Assembly: GCF_009789555.1 (NCBI RefSeq)
Contig: NZ_CP046902.1
Span: forward strand, 1,504,001-1,568,000
Length of the DNA: 64,000 nucleotides
Source of the DNA: Stutzerimonas stutzeri
Lineage (GTDB): Bacteria > Pseudomonadota > Gammaproteobacteria > Pseudomonadales > Pseudomonadaceae
Direction of reading: 5' to 3'
In this document: positions 17,127 through 25,252 of the stretch, piece after piece
Layout: each line of letters starts with the position of its first letter
Position numbering within the stretch: the first letter of the stretch is position 1
The notes under the pieces: model-generated
Database searches by the model: none
What the model was told of the DNA's origin: nothing
The model's input: the letters and a program-made list of their open reading frames with translations, nothing else
Made by a program: the position numbers and the translations under genes

Positions 17127-17899
17127 AACCGGTACGTTCACTTTCGTTTTTTATCTCAACGCTCGCCTTACTGCCGACGCCCTGGGCGCTGGCCGAAACG
17201 CTGCCTCCCGCAGTTCAGGCCATTGAAGCGCGCGGAGCCAAAGTGGTCGGCAGTTTCGACGCGCCGGGCGGATTAAAGGGCTACGCGGCGCGTTACAACG
17301 GACAGGGCATTGCGCTGTATCTGACACCGGACGGTGATCATGTCGTGGTCGGCAGTTTGCTGGATGCCGCTGGCGAAGACCTGACCAAGGCACCGCTTGA
17401 AAAGCTTGTGTATGAGCCGATGAGCAGCGAGATGTGGCAGCGGCTCGAAAGCAGCACCTGGATAGCTGATGGCGCGGCTGAGGCGCCACGGGTGATCTAT
17501 ATGTTTTCTGACCCGAACTGCCCGTTCTGCAACATGTTCTGGAAACAGGCGCGGCCCTGGGTCGAAGCGGGCGACGTTCAGCTCCGTCACGTCATGGTCG
17601 GCATGTTGCGCCCGGACAGCGCGGGTAAAGCCGCGGCGCTGTTGGCCGCGAAAGACCCTGAAGCGGCTCTCAATGAGCACGAGGCCGCGGGCAAGGCCAG
17701 CACGCTCAAACCTGTCGAGCGCATCGCGCCCGAGGTGAATGAACAGCTCGAGGCGAACCTCACCCTGATGGGCGAAATGGGCGCCTCGGCGACCCCGGCT
17801 ATCTATTACCTGGATGAGCAAGGGCGTCTGCAGCAGCATCAGGGCGCGCCTCGTCCCGAGGCGTTGAATGGCATCATGGGGCCGTTGTCAAAACGCTAG
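17123..17899 (+). CDS. dsbG: Thiol:disulfide interchange protein DsbG
   Basis: A 258-residue periplasmic protein. Signal peptide about 1-24 (LLPTPWALA), N-terminal dimerisation domain, then a thioredoxin fold with active site C133-P-F-C136 (DPNCPFCNMFW) and cis-Pro in ASATPAIYY. DsbG/DsbC proteins isomerise wrong disulfides or reduce sulfenylated cysteines and are kept reduced by DsbD, here encoded in the same operon. The start overlaps the preceding stop (ATGA). It corresponds to PA2476 by context. Confidence 0.92.
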   Translation: MKPVRSLSFFISTLALLPTPWALAETLPPAVQAIEARGAKVVGSFDAPGGLKGYAARYNGQGIALYLTPDGDHVVVGSLLDAAGEDLTKAPLEKLVYEPMSSEMWQRLESSTWIADGAAEAPRVIYMFSDPNCPFCNMFWKQARPWVEAGDVQLRHVMVGMLRPDSAGKAAALLAAKDPEAALNEHEAAGKASTLKPVERIAPEVNEQLEANLTLMGEMGASATPAIYYLDEQGRLQQHQGAPRPEALNGIMGPLSKR

Positions 17900-17956
17900 C
17901 AACACCACACGGTCAGTCAGCACCGGCACCTATAACAAGAATGATCTGGAGGCTAC

Positions 17957-18604
17957 ATGAACGTCCCCCTCTGGCCCTTGGCCGGGCTCTTCCTTGCGAT
18001 TTCGGTGTCCGCGCACGCCGCGGATGCCGCTGCGGTGTACAGCAAAGGCGGGGCCAACCCCGCCGCGATGGCGTGTGCCACCTGCCACGGCGCCGAGGGC
18101 GAAGGCATGGCCGCTGCAGGATTTCCCCGTCTTGCGGGCTTGCCGGCAAATTACATACGCAAACAACTGGCTGATTTCGCGTCCGGTGCGCGGGCGAATC
18201 CAATCATGCAGCCGATTGCCGCAGCCTTGAGTCGTGAGGAAGTCGAAGCCGTCTCGACGATGCTGGCTGACAAGCCGCAACCGCAGGTCGAGCGAATCGA
18301 CCGCACCGCGTTGGTCGACGGGCCTGGCGAAACCCTTGCGCTGCGCGGCGCCTGGGATCGCAAGATCCCCGAGTGCGTCGCCTGCCACGGCCCCAGCGGA
18401 ACGGGAGTCGGCGACGCCTTTCCACCGCTGGCCGGACAGTCGGCACAGTACCTGTCGTCGCAGCTGACCGCCTGGCGTCAGGGCACCCGCAAGAACGACC
18501 CCAACGACTTGATGGGCCACATCGCGCGTAGCTTGACCGAGGACGAGGTAACGGCGGTCTCGACGTACTTCGCAGGCCTGACCGACAAAGGAGCAGCCAA
18601 ATGA
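17957..18604 (+). CDS. tsdB: Dihaem cytochrome c (c4-like), TsdB electron acceptor
   Basis: A 215-residue exported cytochrome: signal peptide to about residue 21, then two similar haem domains with CATCH (C40-H44) and CVACH (C140-H144) and Met-containing downstream loops (IMQPIAAAL, DLMGHIARSL). The c4-like duplication fits TsdB, the partner that receives electrons from thiosulfate dehydrogenase TsdA, encoded directly downstream with a 4-nt overlap. GGAGG lies before the ATG. In Stutzerimonas, tsdB precedes tsdA in this way (family knowledge). Electrons would continue to a terminal oxidase. Confidence 0.82.
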   Translation: MNVPLWPLAGLFLAISVSAHAADAAAVYSKGGANPAAMACATCHGAEGEGMAAAGFPRLAGLPANYIRKQLADFASGARANPIMQPIAAALSREEVEAVSTMLADKPQPQVERIDRTALVDGPGETLALRGAWDRKIPECVACHGPSGTGVGDAFPPLAGQSAQYLSSQLTAWRQGTRKNDPNDLMGHIARSLTEDEVTAVSTYFAGLTDKGAAK

Positions 18605-19518
18605 AGCCCCATACAACCGCACTGCTGTTGATGTCATTGGCCTTCCCGGTGCTCGCGGACGACATCGCGATGGAAGATCAGTCGCAGATCCTGACCGGGG
18701 CCGGTGATCCCGCCAGCAGCAAGTACTTCCAACCGCCAAAGGAAAGCGAACTGCCTGACAACGCCTACGGGCAGTTGGTACAGCAAGGGCGCGCCATATT
18801 CGTCGATACCAAGACGCATGCGCCCGACTATGTCGGCAACGGCCTGGCCTGTGCGAACTGCCACCTCGAACAGGGCCGGAAAGCCAACTCTGCACCGCTC
18901 TGGGCCGCCTACACCATGTACCCGGCGTACCGGAAGAAAAACGACAAGGTGAACAGCTATGCCGAGCGCCTTCAGGGCTGTTTCCAGTTCAGCATGAATG
19001 GCAAGGCGCCCGAGGCGGACGGCCCCGTTATCGCCGCGCTTTCAGCCTATTCCTACTGGCTTGCAACCGGAGCACCCACGGGGCAAGAGCTGCCCGGTCG
19101 GGCCTATCCGGAAGTGCCACAACCCGAAGGCGGCTACGACCTGGCGAAGGGAGAACAGGTCTACGACGCACAGTGCGCCGTCTGTCATGGGCCAAACGGG
19201 GAAGGGCAGAAGTCTGGTGACCTTTATGTATTCCCGCCACTCTGGGGGGCGGACTCGTTCAACTGGGGTGCAGGCATGCATCGAATCAACACGGCTGCGG
19301 CGTTCATCAAGGAAAACATGCCACTGGGCAAAGGCGGCACCCTGCCAGATGAAGACGCCTGGAACGTGGCGGCCTTCATGAACAGTCACGAGCGACCGCA
19401 AGACCCACGCTTGATTGATGGCTCAGTCGAGAAAACCCGAGATAAGTACCACGCCAATGACGGCGTGAACCTTTACGGGGAAATCGTAAACGGCAAGATG
19501 CTAGGGAAGGGGATCTGA
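18601..19518 (+). CDS. tsdA: Thiosulfate dehydrogenase (tetrathionate-forming), TsdA
   Basis: A 305-residue periplasmic dihaem cytochrome. Signal peptide about 1-19, haem motifs CANCH (C84-H88) and CAVCH (C192-H196), and the TsdA-specific ERLQGCFQFSMNGKAP, in which Cys127 should be the unusual axial thiolate ligand of the catalytic haem. Further TsdA phrases are APLWAAYTMYPAYR and FPPLWGADSFNWGAGM. The enzyme couples two thiosulfates into tetrathionate. It ends 50 nt before an IS1182-type element, so anything originally downstream has been separated. Thiosulfate made by the upstream persulfide pathway could be its substrate (inferred). Confidence 0.85.
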   Translation: MKPHTTALLLMSLAFPVLADDIAMEDQSQILTGAGDPASSKYFQPPKESELPDNAYGQLVQQGRAIFVDTKTHAPDYVGNGLACANCHLEQGRKANSAPLWAAYTMYPAYRKKNDKVNSYAERLQGCFQFSMNGKAPEADGPVIAALSAYSYWLATGAPTGQELPGRAYPEVPQPEGGYDLAKGEQVYDAQCAVCHGPNGEGQKSGDLYVFPPLWGADSFNWGAGMHRINTAAAFIKENMPLGKGGTLPDEDAWNVAAFMNSHERPQDPRLIDGSVEKTRDKYHANDGVNLYGEIVNGKMLGKGI

Positions 19519-19567
19519 GAAGCAGGCAGCCGCTAGTTTCCTCACATTGCGTTGACAGTCCGCTTGT

Positions 19568-21230
19568 GGCCCAGAGTGTGTAAAAACCCTTTCTTATCGT
19601 GCGTGCTTCAGCCCATTGCTCCTGAGCATGGCAATTTCCCGATTATTTACCGCGATCAGCGCCGGTAACGCTTCAGAGCGCGTATGAAGCGCTTTGGCAC
19701 CTCTTGGGGCAGTAAAAGCTGGGCTTTTACGCCGCCATCGCCTTCAACAAGCCTTCGGTGCCGATGATTTTCATCACCCGCTTCAAGTTGTAGGCGAGCA
19801 CATTCAAGCTCATTTCTGCGCTCACCCCATTCAGTTTTCGAGTCAGGAAGTGCGTTGCTCCCATCCATTGTTTGAGCGTCCCGAAGGGATGCTCAGCAGT
19901 CCGTTTTCGAACCCGCATCATCTCCGGTGCTTGGTTCAGCCGGCGTTGCATTTCCTCCAGCACCGCTTCATGTTCCCAGCGCCTTACTCGACGATTTGTG
20001 CTTGGCGTGCACTGGGTTTTCAGCGCGCAACTCTGGCACTTTGAACTCCAGTAACAGTGCATATTCATGCCTTTCTCAACGCTGGAGAATCGCCAAATCA
20101 GTGCCTCTCCAGCCGGGCATGTATATTCGTTTTTCGTCGCGTCATAAACGAAGGCATCTTTGTTGAACCGGCCATCAGCCTTGGCGCTTGAAGTCATCGG
20201 CTTTGGCACATAAGCGGTGATGTTTGCATCGTGACAGGCGAGGATTTCTTCACCCTTGAAGTAGCCTCGGTCGGCGACTACCGACAATGTTTCTGCGCCA
20301 ATGGCTTCCCTAGCTTGCTTGGCCATCGAGCTGAGTTGGTCGCGATCAGAACCTCTGTTGGTGACCTCATGAGCAACAATCAAATGGTGCTGCGTATCGA
20401 CCGCCGTCTGCACGTTGTAGCCGACGATACCGCTGCCGCGCGTCATCATCGAACGGGCATCCGGGTCGGTCAGCGAAACCTGTTTGTCAGGGGAATCGTT
20501 GAGCTGAGTTTCGATCCCTTGGAGCTCTTTCATCTGCGATTTGAGCTTGGCGATTTTATCTTCCAGGCTGGCAATGTCTGGCGCGGAGGCGCTAGGAATC
20601 TGTCGATCAGCCGCATCGAGCGCAGCCAAATAACGGCCGATGCTCGCCTCGATTTCTTCCATGCGCCGCTTCAGTTTGGCGCTGGTGAAATTGCGGTCAC
20701 GGTTGTTCACTGCCTTGAATTTGCTGCCGTCGATGGCAACCAGGTTTTCGTCAAACAACCCCAACTGCTGGCAGAGCAAAACGAACTGGCGGCAGACGCC
20801 GCGAATGGCCTTGCTGTTGTCTTTTCGGAAGTTGGCGATGGTCTTGAAATCGGGCATCAAACGCCCGGTTAGCCACATGAGTTCGACGTTGCGCTGGGCT
20901 TCTCGCTCCAGACGTCGGCTCGATTGAATTCGGTTTAGGTAACCGTAGATGTAGATCTTCAGCAGGATCGCCGGGTGGTAGGCAGGTCTGCCGGTTTCGG
21001 CTGGAATGACGCCATCAAAACCTAGATTGGCCAAATCGAGTTCATCGACGAAAACGTCAACCACCCGAACCGGATTGGTATCGCTGACGTAGTCGTCGAG
21101 GCTTTCGGGAAGTAAGGTGCTTTGACCTCGATGTTCACCCTGGATAAACCGTTTCATGGGCGTCCCTTGCGATGAGATTCTCGGAAATCATAGCAAGGGT
21201 TTACCGGGATGTTTTTACACACTCTGGGCC
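19568..21230. mobile_element. IS1182-family insertion sequence
   Basis: A 1663-bp element bounded by perfect 20-bp terminal inverted repeats, GGCCCAGAGTGTGTAAAAAC at 19568-19587 and its complement at 21211-21230. It carries one transposase on the minus strand. No convincing target duplication is visible at the edges. The left flank (GTCCGCTT) resembles one end of the dispersed GGCCAAAAGC repeat, suggesting insertion next to or inside a copy. The element separates tsdA from the decayed recombinase copy at 21288. Confidence 0.9.
19727..21157 (-). CDS. IS1182-family DDE transposase
   Basis: A 476-residue intact transposase with the family opening (FIQGEHRGQSTLLPESLDDYV), the N-terminal DUF772-like block (RPAYHPAILLKIYIYGYLN), DFKTIANFRKDN and a DDE core: Asp in VAIDGSKFKA, Asp in VVADRGYFKGEE, and Glu in the C-terminal RTAEHPFGTLKQWMG. 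No frameshift or stop interrupts it, so the element may still be active. It occupies nearly the whole IS. Confidence 0.93.
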   Translation of the reverse strand: MKRFIQGEHRGQSTLLPESLDDYVSDTNPVRVVDVFVDELDLANLGFDGVIPAETGRPAYHPAILLKIYIYGYLNRIQSSRRLEREAQRNVELMWLTGRLMPDFKTIANFRKDNSKAIRGVCRQFVLLCQQLGLFDENLVAIDGSKFKAVNNRDRNFTSAKLKRRMEEIEASIGRYLAALDAADRQIPSASAPDIASLEDKIAKLKSQMKELQGIETQLNDSPDKQVSLTDPDARSMMTRGSGIVGYNVQTAVDTQHHLIVAHEVTNRGSDRDQLSSMAKQAREAIGAETLSVVADRGYFKGEEILACHDANITAYVPKPMTSSAKADGRFNKDAFVYDATKNEYTCPAGEALIWRFSSVEKGMNMHCYWSSKCQSCALKTQCTPSTNRRVRRWEHEAVLEEMQRRLNQAPEMMRVRKRTAEHPFGTLKQWMGATHFLTRKLNGVSAEMSLNVLAYNLKRVMKIIGTEGLLKAMAA

Positions 21231-21261
21231 GTTAGCGACCAACGCTCTGGCTAGTCATCTT

Positions 21262-21282
21262 GTCCTCCCACACGTGGAGGAC
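21262..21282. repeat. GTCCTCC-N7-GGAGGAC palindrome before recombinase copy 1
   Basis: A perfect 7-bp inverted repeat with a 7-nt spacer, positioned 5 nt before the ATG of the decayed recombinase. The same arrangement, with a different spacer, precedes copy 2 (32940-32960). The right arm doubles as a ribosome-binding site (GGAGG). It could sequester translation initiation or be a tyrosine-recombinase core site. Confidence 0.6.
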
Positions 21283-21287
21283 TTGCC

Positions 21288-21525
21288 ATGAACATCATTA
21301 CTACCTGCAGATGTCAGCCCCGGAAAAGGGAAATTGGTCGGGCAGAAAACCCCGCTCCGACTGAGAAATATCTGGGCGATCCGAGTAAGGCTTCAAATTG
21401 CAGAAAAAGTCCGTGATCTGGCTCTCTTCGATCTCCTATCGTTTGAGATAACAGAGCAAGCCCGAGCGGGTCCGTCCGTTAAGGTCGATGACGCCTTGGA
21501 GATGGCTGAACAGATCAAGGTCTGA
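21288..21525 (+). pseudogene. Small tyrosine recombinase, decayed copy 1 (frameshift plus internal deletions)
   Basis: Nucleotides from 21262 onward align with the start of the recombinase copy at 32313-32933 on the opposite strand. A 2-nt loss near 21322 shifts the frame. Then the frame continues as VGQKTPLRLRNIWAIRVRLQ, jumps from LALFDL to SFEITEQAR, and jumps again to VDDALEMAEQIKV. The two internal deletions remove the middle of the protein, including the R-H-R-Y catalytic residues, so it cannot be functional. At the codon where copy 2 has a stop, this copy keeps CAA (Gln). The 3' flank (TGACCATGCACAGCGACGGT) also resembles that of copy 2. Confidence 0.85.
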
Positions 21526-21616
21526 CCATGCACAGCGACGGTTGAGGCCAGGCCGACGCCAACAGGACATAAGAGGGCCCGGAGCCGCTTCCGAGTCAGC
21601 CAGTTTTAGAACTTCC

Positions 21617-22570
21617 TTAATAGCGAGCATCCTTAGGTCTTGGCCTGTTGGGCCAATCGTTAACCTTGCCGACAAAGTCAGGTCTCGGCTTGTGAGTGAA
21701 GAATTCGGCGACATCCACGGCGTCTTGGTCGGACAGCACATTACCATGACCCCACAGGCCCTTGGTTTGAATGCCCATCGGCATGTTGTATTTGACGAAA
21801 GCGGCCGCTTTATAGGTTCGCGCCATGCCGGCGCCGATGTTGAAAGACTCTTCGCCCCACAGTGGCGGAAAGACGATATCGCCGCGGCTGTCCTTGATAC
21901 CCTCGCCATTGTCGCCGTGACAGGTAGCGCACTGGGCGTAATAGATCTGTTCGCCGTGCTCCGGGTCGGGCACCAAGCTCTCGTCTATGACGCCGGCATT
22001 GCGGATATCGACCAGCTGATCCTTGGGCGTGCTCTGCGCCAGCCACTCCATATAGGCAACCATCGCCTTCATTTCCTCGGAATCGCGAGGCACTGGCTTA
22101 CCGTTCATCGAGCGCTGGAAGCAGCCATTGATGCGGCCCACCAGATCAACTTCCTTGCCGGCCCGTGGCATGACGCGCGGGTAAAAGTTAAAGCTGTTGA
22201 TGTACGGGTCGCCTAGCGGAATCTTGCCTTGCGCAATATGACAGCTGTTGCAGTTCATGGCGGCGCCGACATGCTCCGGCAGCAGGCGCTTGGTTTCATT
22301 GAGCAGGCGCTTGCCATAAAAGATCTGATCGGCGTTCGGCTCATCGACAATCGCAGTGTCCTGCGGAATGGTATAGCGGCCGATTTTCTGGTTGGCATCG
22401 TCCAGGGTGACCAGATCGTACTGGGCGGCATTGCGTTGTGTTGGCTCCGGCTCGGAGCAAGCGCTCGTCGTGGCGGCAATGATGGCTGCGGCCGTTAGCG
22501 GGAGGGCGCCGCGGCGCGCATGGCTGATGCCGCGCCGAGCAAGAATGCTCAAGAACAGTTTATTCACCAT
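21617..22570 (-). CDS. TsdA-like dihaem cytochrome c, membrane/lipid-anchored
   Basis: A 317-residue protein with haem motifs CNSCH (C107-H111) and CATCH (C214-H218) and the TsdA-like RINGCFQRSMNGKPVP, including the candidate axial Cys150. FPPLWGEESFNIGAGM also matches. Unlike the TsdA at 18601, it has a long N-terminus with two RR pairs and a lipobox-like ATTSAC38, so it is probably anchored. It overlaps the upstream triheme cytochrome gene by 11 nt and is likely its enzymatic partner. The substrate may be thiosulfate, but the loops differ enough that another substrate is possible. Confidence 0.72.
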   Translation of the reverse strand: MVNKLFLSILARRGISHARRGALPLTAAAIIAATTSACSEPEPTQRNAAQYDLVTLDDANQKIGRYTIPQDTAIVDEPNADQIFYGKRLLNETKRLLPEHVGAAMNCNSCHIAQGKIPLGDPYINSFNFYPRVMPRAGKEVDLVGRINGCFQRSMNGKPVPRDSEEMKAMVAYMEWLAQSTPKDQLVDIRNAGVIDESLVPDPEHGEQIYYAQCATCHGDNGEGIKDSRGDIVFPPLWGEESFNIGAGMARTYKAAAFVKYNMPMGIQTKGLWGHGNVLSDQDAVDVAEFFTHKPRPDFVGKVNDWPNRPRPKDARY

Positions 22571-23942
22571 GAACTCCTTGCTCCGTGTGGGTCACGCTCA
22601 GGTCGGGCGGTAGGTCGGTTCCAACGCGAGGTTTTTTGCTCAGGAAATGGCGCATGGCGACGACATCGCCAACCGTCACCTCACTCGCCTGGTTGGTCCA
22701 GCTGTTGCGGATAAAATTAACGACTTCAGCGATATCGGCATCGGCGAGCGTGTTGAATGCCGGCATGGAAAAGGCCATGCGGTCATGGGGCGTGTCGGGC
22801 ATACGACCGCCGCTGAGAGTGATCTGTAATACGGAGTCCGGATAGCGTGAATACACCGCGCTGTTACCGTCCAGCGCTGGGAAGATTCGGGGCACGCCTT
22901 TGCCATCGGCGCGATGGCAAACCTGGCAATACTCGACGTACAGCAGCGCGCCGCGCGAGTCGTAGACGCCATCCAGCAGTTTCTGGGTGGTGAAATCCTG
23001 CTTCGGCGGGAGGTCGATTTCCTTACCTGGCGCGGGGCTGAGCGTTTTCAGGTAAGCCGCCATGGCCTGGATGTCGTCATCGGTCATGTACTGCGTGCTG
23101 TGCTCGACCACCTCGGCCATAGCACCGAAGGCTGCGGTGGTGCCGGTACGGCCGGTCTTGAAGAAATCAGCCAGCTCTGCGGTGCTCCAGGTACCTAGGC
23201 CGCGATGCTCGCCGCGCAGGCTCTTGGCGCGCCAGCCATCGATGATGGCGCCACTGAGGAATTCATCCGAGCCGGCGTCGGACAGCGCCACTTCCTGGAA
23301 GCCGATGCCGCGTTCGGTATGGCACGAGCCACAGTGGCCCGGCCCTTCGATCAAATACTGGCCGCGGGTGAGCATCGGGTCGTTCGTCTCCGGCACGAAA
23401 TCGCGCTCGGCGGCAAACAGGGCCTGCCAGTAGGCCAGCGGCCAGCGCCAGTTGAGCACAGGCGGTAGTTCGCTTGCTTTGTTGGGCTGGTTGACAGGCT
23501 CTACGGCCGACATGAAGTACGCGTACATCGCGGCGATGTCCTCATCCGGCATGATGCCGTACGAGGGATAGGGCATGGCTGGATAAAGCGCGCTGTTGTC
23601 CTTGCGTACGCCGTGCTTGGTGGCGTTCAGGAAGTCGTCGAAGGTGTACTCGCCAATGCCGGTTTCCCGGTCGGGCGTGATGTTGGTGGAGTAGATGGCG
23701 CCCAGAGGCGTCAACATCGGCAGGCCACCGGCGAACGGCTTGCCGCCCAACGTGGTATGGCAGGCCACGCAGTCGGCGGTGCGGGCAATGTATTCACCGC
23801 GCTTGATCAGTGCGGCGTCGTTGGTATCGATCGTCATGCCGCTGCTGGCGGTGCGAAAGCTCGGTAACACCTGGCTCAGCGCAAAAGCCAGAACCCCGCC
23901 ACCGATGGCCAAAATAAGGATATTGCGTTGCCACTGTTTCAT
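22560..23942 (-). CDS. Triheme c-type cytochrome (alcohol-dehydrogenase cytochrome subunit-like)
   Basis: A 460-residue protein with an N-terminal signal-anchor (about 7-25) and three haem motifs: CVACH (C58-H62), CGSCH (C204-H208) and CQVCH (C339-H343). The layout (three domains of about 150 residues, GKPFAGGLPM..TPLGAIYSTNITPD after haem 1) is that of the cytochrome subunit of membrane alcohol or gluconate dehydrogenases. No quinoprotein subunit is nearby. Its partner is more likely the TsdA-like cytochrome that overlaps its 3' end, with this protein passing electrons to quinone or an oxidase. Confidence 0.8.
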   Translation of the reverse strand: MKQWQRNILILAIGGGVLAFALSQVLPSFRTASSGMTIDTNDAALIKRGEYIARTADCVACHTTLGGKPFAGGLPMLTPLGAIYSTNITPDRETGIGEYTFDDFLNATKHGVRKDNSALYPAMPYPSYGIMPDEDIAAMYAYFMSAVEPVNQPNKASELPPVLNWRWPLAYWQALFAAERDFVPETNDPMLTRGQYLIEGPGHCGSCHTERGIGFQEVALSDAGSDEFLSGAIIDGWRAKSLRGEHRGLGTWSTAELADFFKTGRTGTTAAFGAMAEVVEHSTQYMTDDDIQAMAAYLKTLSPAPGKEIDLPPKQDFTTQKLLDGVYDSRGALLYVEYCQVCHRADGKGVPRIFPALDGNSAVYSRYPDSVLQITLSGGRMPDTPHDRMAFSMPAFNTLADADIAEVVNFIRNSWTNQASEVTVGDVVAMRHFLSKKPRVGTDLPPDLSVTHTEQGVHGE

Positions 23943-24307
23943 TGATTCATCCTTCTAGGCGAGATAGCGAAGTAGCGACGTATTCAGCTCGCCCATGTCT
24001 CGCTGTTCTGCAAAACGCGGCCGGACTACGACTTAATTATGGCTGACGAACAACACCACCCATTGACCTCGATCAGTCGATCATAGGCACGGCCATTTTC
24101 TTGACTGGAAATTTTCACAGAGGAGTATTAAAGGGGCATTAATAAAGTGACGGCGGCTTTTGGCCGATAACAGCCTGCTAACAACGTCCGCCTCCGGCCA
24201 AAAGCTGCCAGTCGTAACGGGCAATCATCGGCCAACTAATAGTGCTTCACAATCACCCAGCGCAGGAATATGGTAGAGCTTACTACCTAATCAGTATTTT
24301 ACTCTAC
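23943..24307. other. Intergenic region with inverted repeat units and divergent promoters
   Basis: No gene is seen. GGCGGCTTTTGGCCG (24152-24166) and CGGCCAAAAGCTGCC (24195-24209) form a 15-bp inverted repeat with one mismatch and a 28-nt spacer. Its right half is a copy of the dispersed GGCCAAAAGC repeat found at 6891 and 32993. The region must hold promoters for the leftward cytochrome pair and the rightward chromate genes. Confidence 0.6.
24272..24287. promoter_or_regulatory. Possible ChrB operator
   Basis: GGTAG-AGCTTA-CTACC is a perfect 5-bp dyad 20 bp before the chrB ATG. A second overlapping pairing, GTAGAG (24273-24278) with CTCTAC (24302-24307), reaches the start codon. ChrB proteins regulate their own operon in other bacteria, so an operator is expected here. 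The assignment rests on symmetry and position only. Confidence 0.4.
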
Positions 24308-25252
24308 ATGAATAATTGGTTGTCTCTGATCATCGCCTTACCGACCGCTAACGCCACGGAGCGTATGCGTGCCTGGCGTGCCCTCAAGAGCAGTGGCGCA
24401 GCGGTACTGCGCGATGGGGTCTATTTGCTGCCTGACACTCCCGCCTGCCGGGAAGCGTTGGAAGCTGTTGAGCGCGACATCCTGGGCAGCAATGGCACGG
24501 CCTTTCTGTTGCCCATCAATGATCCGCAAGGCGAGCGCTTTATCGAACTGTTCGACCGTAGTGAGGACTACGCCAAGCTGCGCGTCGAGATCGAGGCGTG
24601 CCAGGCTCAACTGACTTCGGATAACGCCCTCACCAGCACCAAGCAGGTACGCAAGCTGCGCAAGGCGTTTGCGCAGCTTGCGGCCATCGATTTCTTCCCT
24701 GCGGCAGCGCGGCAACAGACCGATACGGCCCTCAAGACACTGGAAACGGCCATCAGCCGCGCGTTATCGCAGGATGAGCCGAGCAGCCACGATCAGCCTA
24801 TTGAGCAGCTTGATCGTCGCGACTACCAAGGCCGCCTCTGGGCTACGCGCAAGCGGCCCTGGGTTGACCGCTTGGCTAGCGCCTGGCTGATCCGGCGCTG
24901 CATTGATCCGAGCGCCCGCATTCTCTGGCTGGACACGCCAAGTGATTGCCCTACGGAGGCGCTGGGTTTCGATTTCGACGGCGCGACCTTTAGCCATGTC
25001 GGCAGTCGCGTCACCTTCGAAACCCTGCAAGCCAGCTTTGCGCTGGCCGAGCCAGGCCTAAGCCGCATTGCTGCTCTGGTGCATTACTTGGATGTCGGTG
25101 GCGTTCAACCCGCCGAGGCTGCCGGTATCGAGCGTGTACTGGCCGGGCTGCGCGAAACCATCCTCAATGACGACCACCTGCTGACCGCTGCCTGCGCCAT
25201 CTTCGATGGCCTGCTCGCGGCATTTGTGAAAGAAGAGACCCCTGATGAATGA
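24308..25252 (+). CDS. chrB: Chromate resistance regulator ChrB
   Basis: A 314-residue protein that starts with the ChrB N-terminal phrase NNWLSLIIALPTANATERMR and continues AWRALKSSGAAVLRDGVYLLP. The C-terminal half (about 185-314) is the ChrB C-terminal domain with WVDRLASAWLIRRCIDPSA and VTFETLQASFAL. ChrB senses chromate and controls chrA. The ATG at 24308 is used because family similarity begins there, although no good ribosome-binding site precedes it (weak or leaderless initiation is possible). It overlaps chrA by 8 nt. Confidence 0.9.
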   Translation: MNNWLSLIIALPTANATERMRAWRALKSSGAAVLRDGVYLLPDTPACREALEAVERDILGSNGTAFLLPINDPQGERFIELFDRSEDYAKLRVEIEACQAQLTSDNALTSTKQVRKLRKAFAQLAAIDFFPAAARQQTDTALKTLETAISRALSQDEPSSHDQPIEQLDRRDYQGRLWATRKRPWVDRLASAWLIRRCIDPSARILWLDTPSDCPTEALGFDFDGATFSHVGSRVTFETLQASFALAEPGLSRIAALVHYLDVGGVQPAEAAGIERVLAGLRETILNDDHLLTAACAIFDGLLAAFVKEETPDE

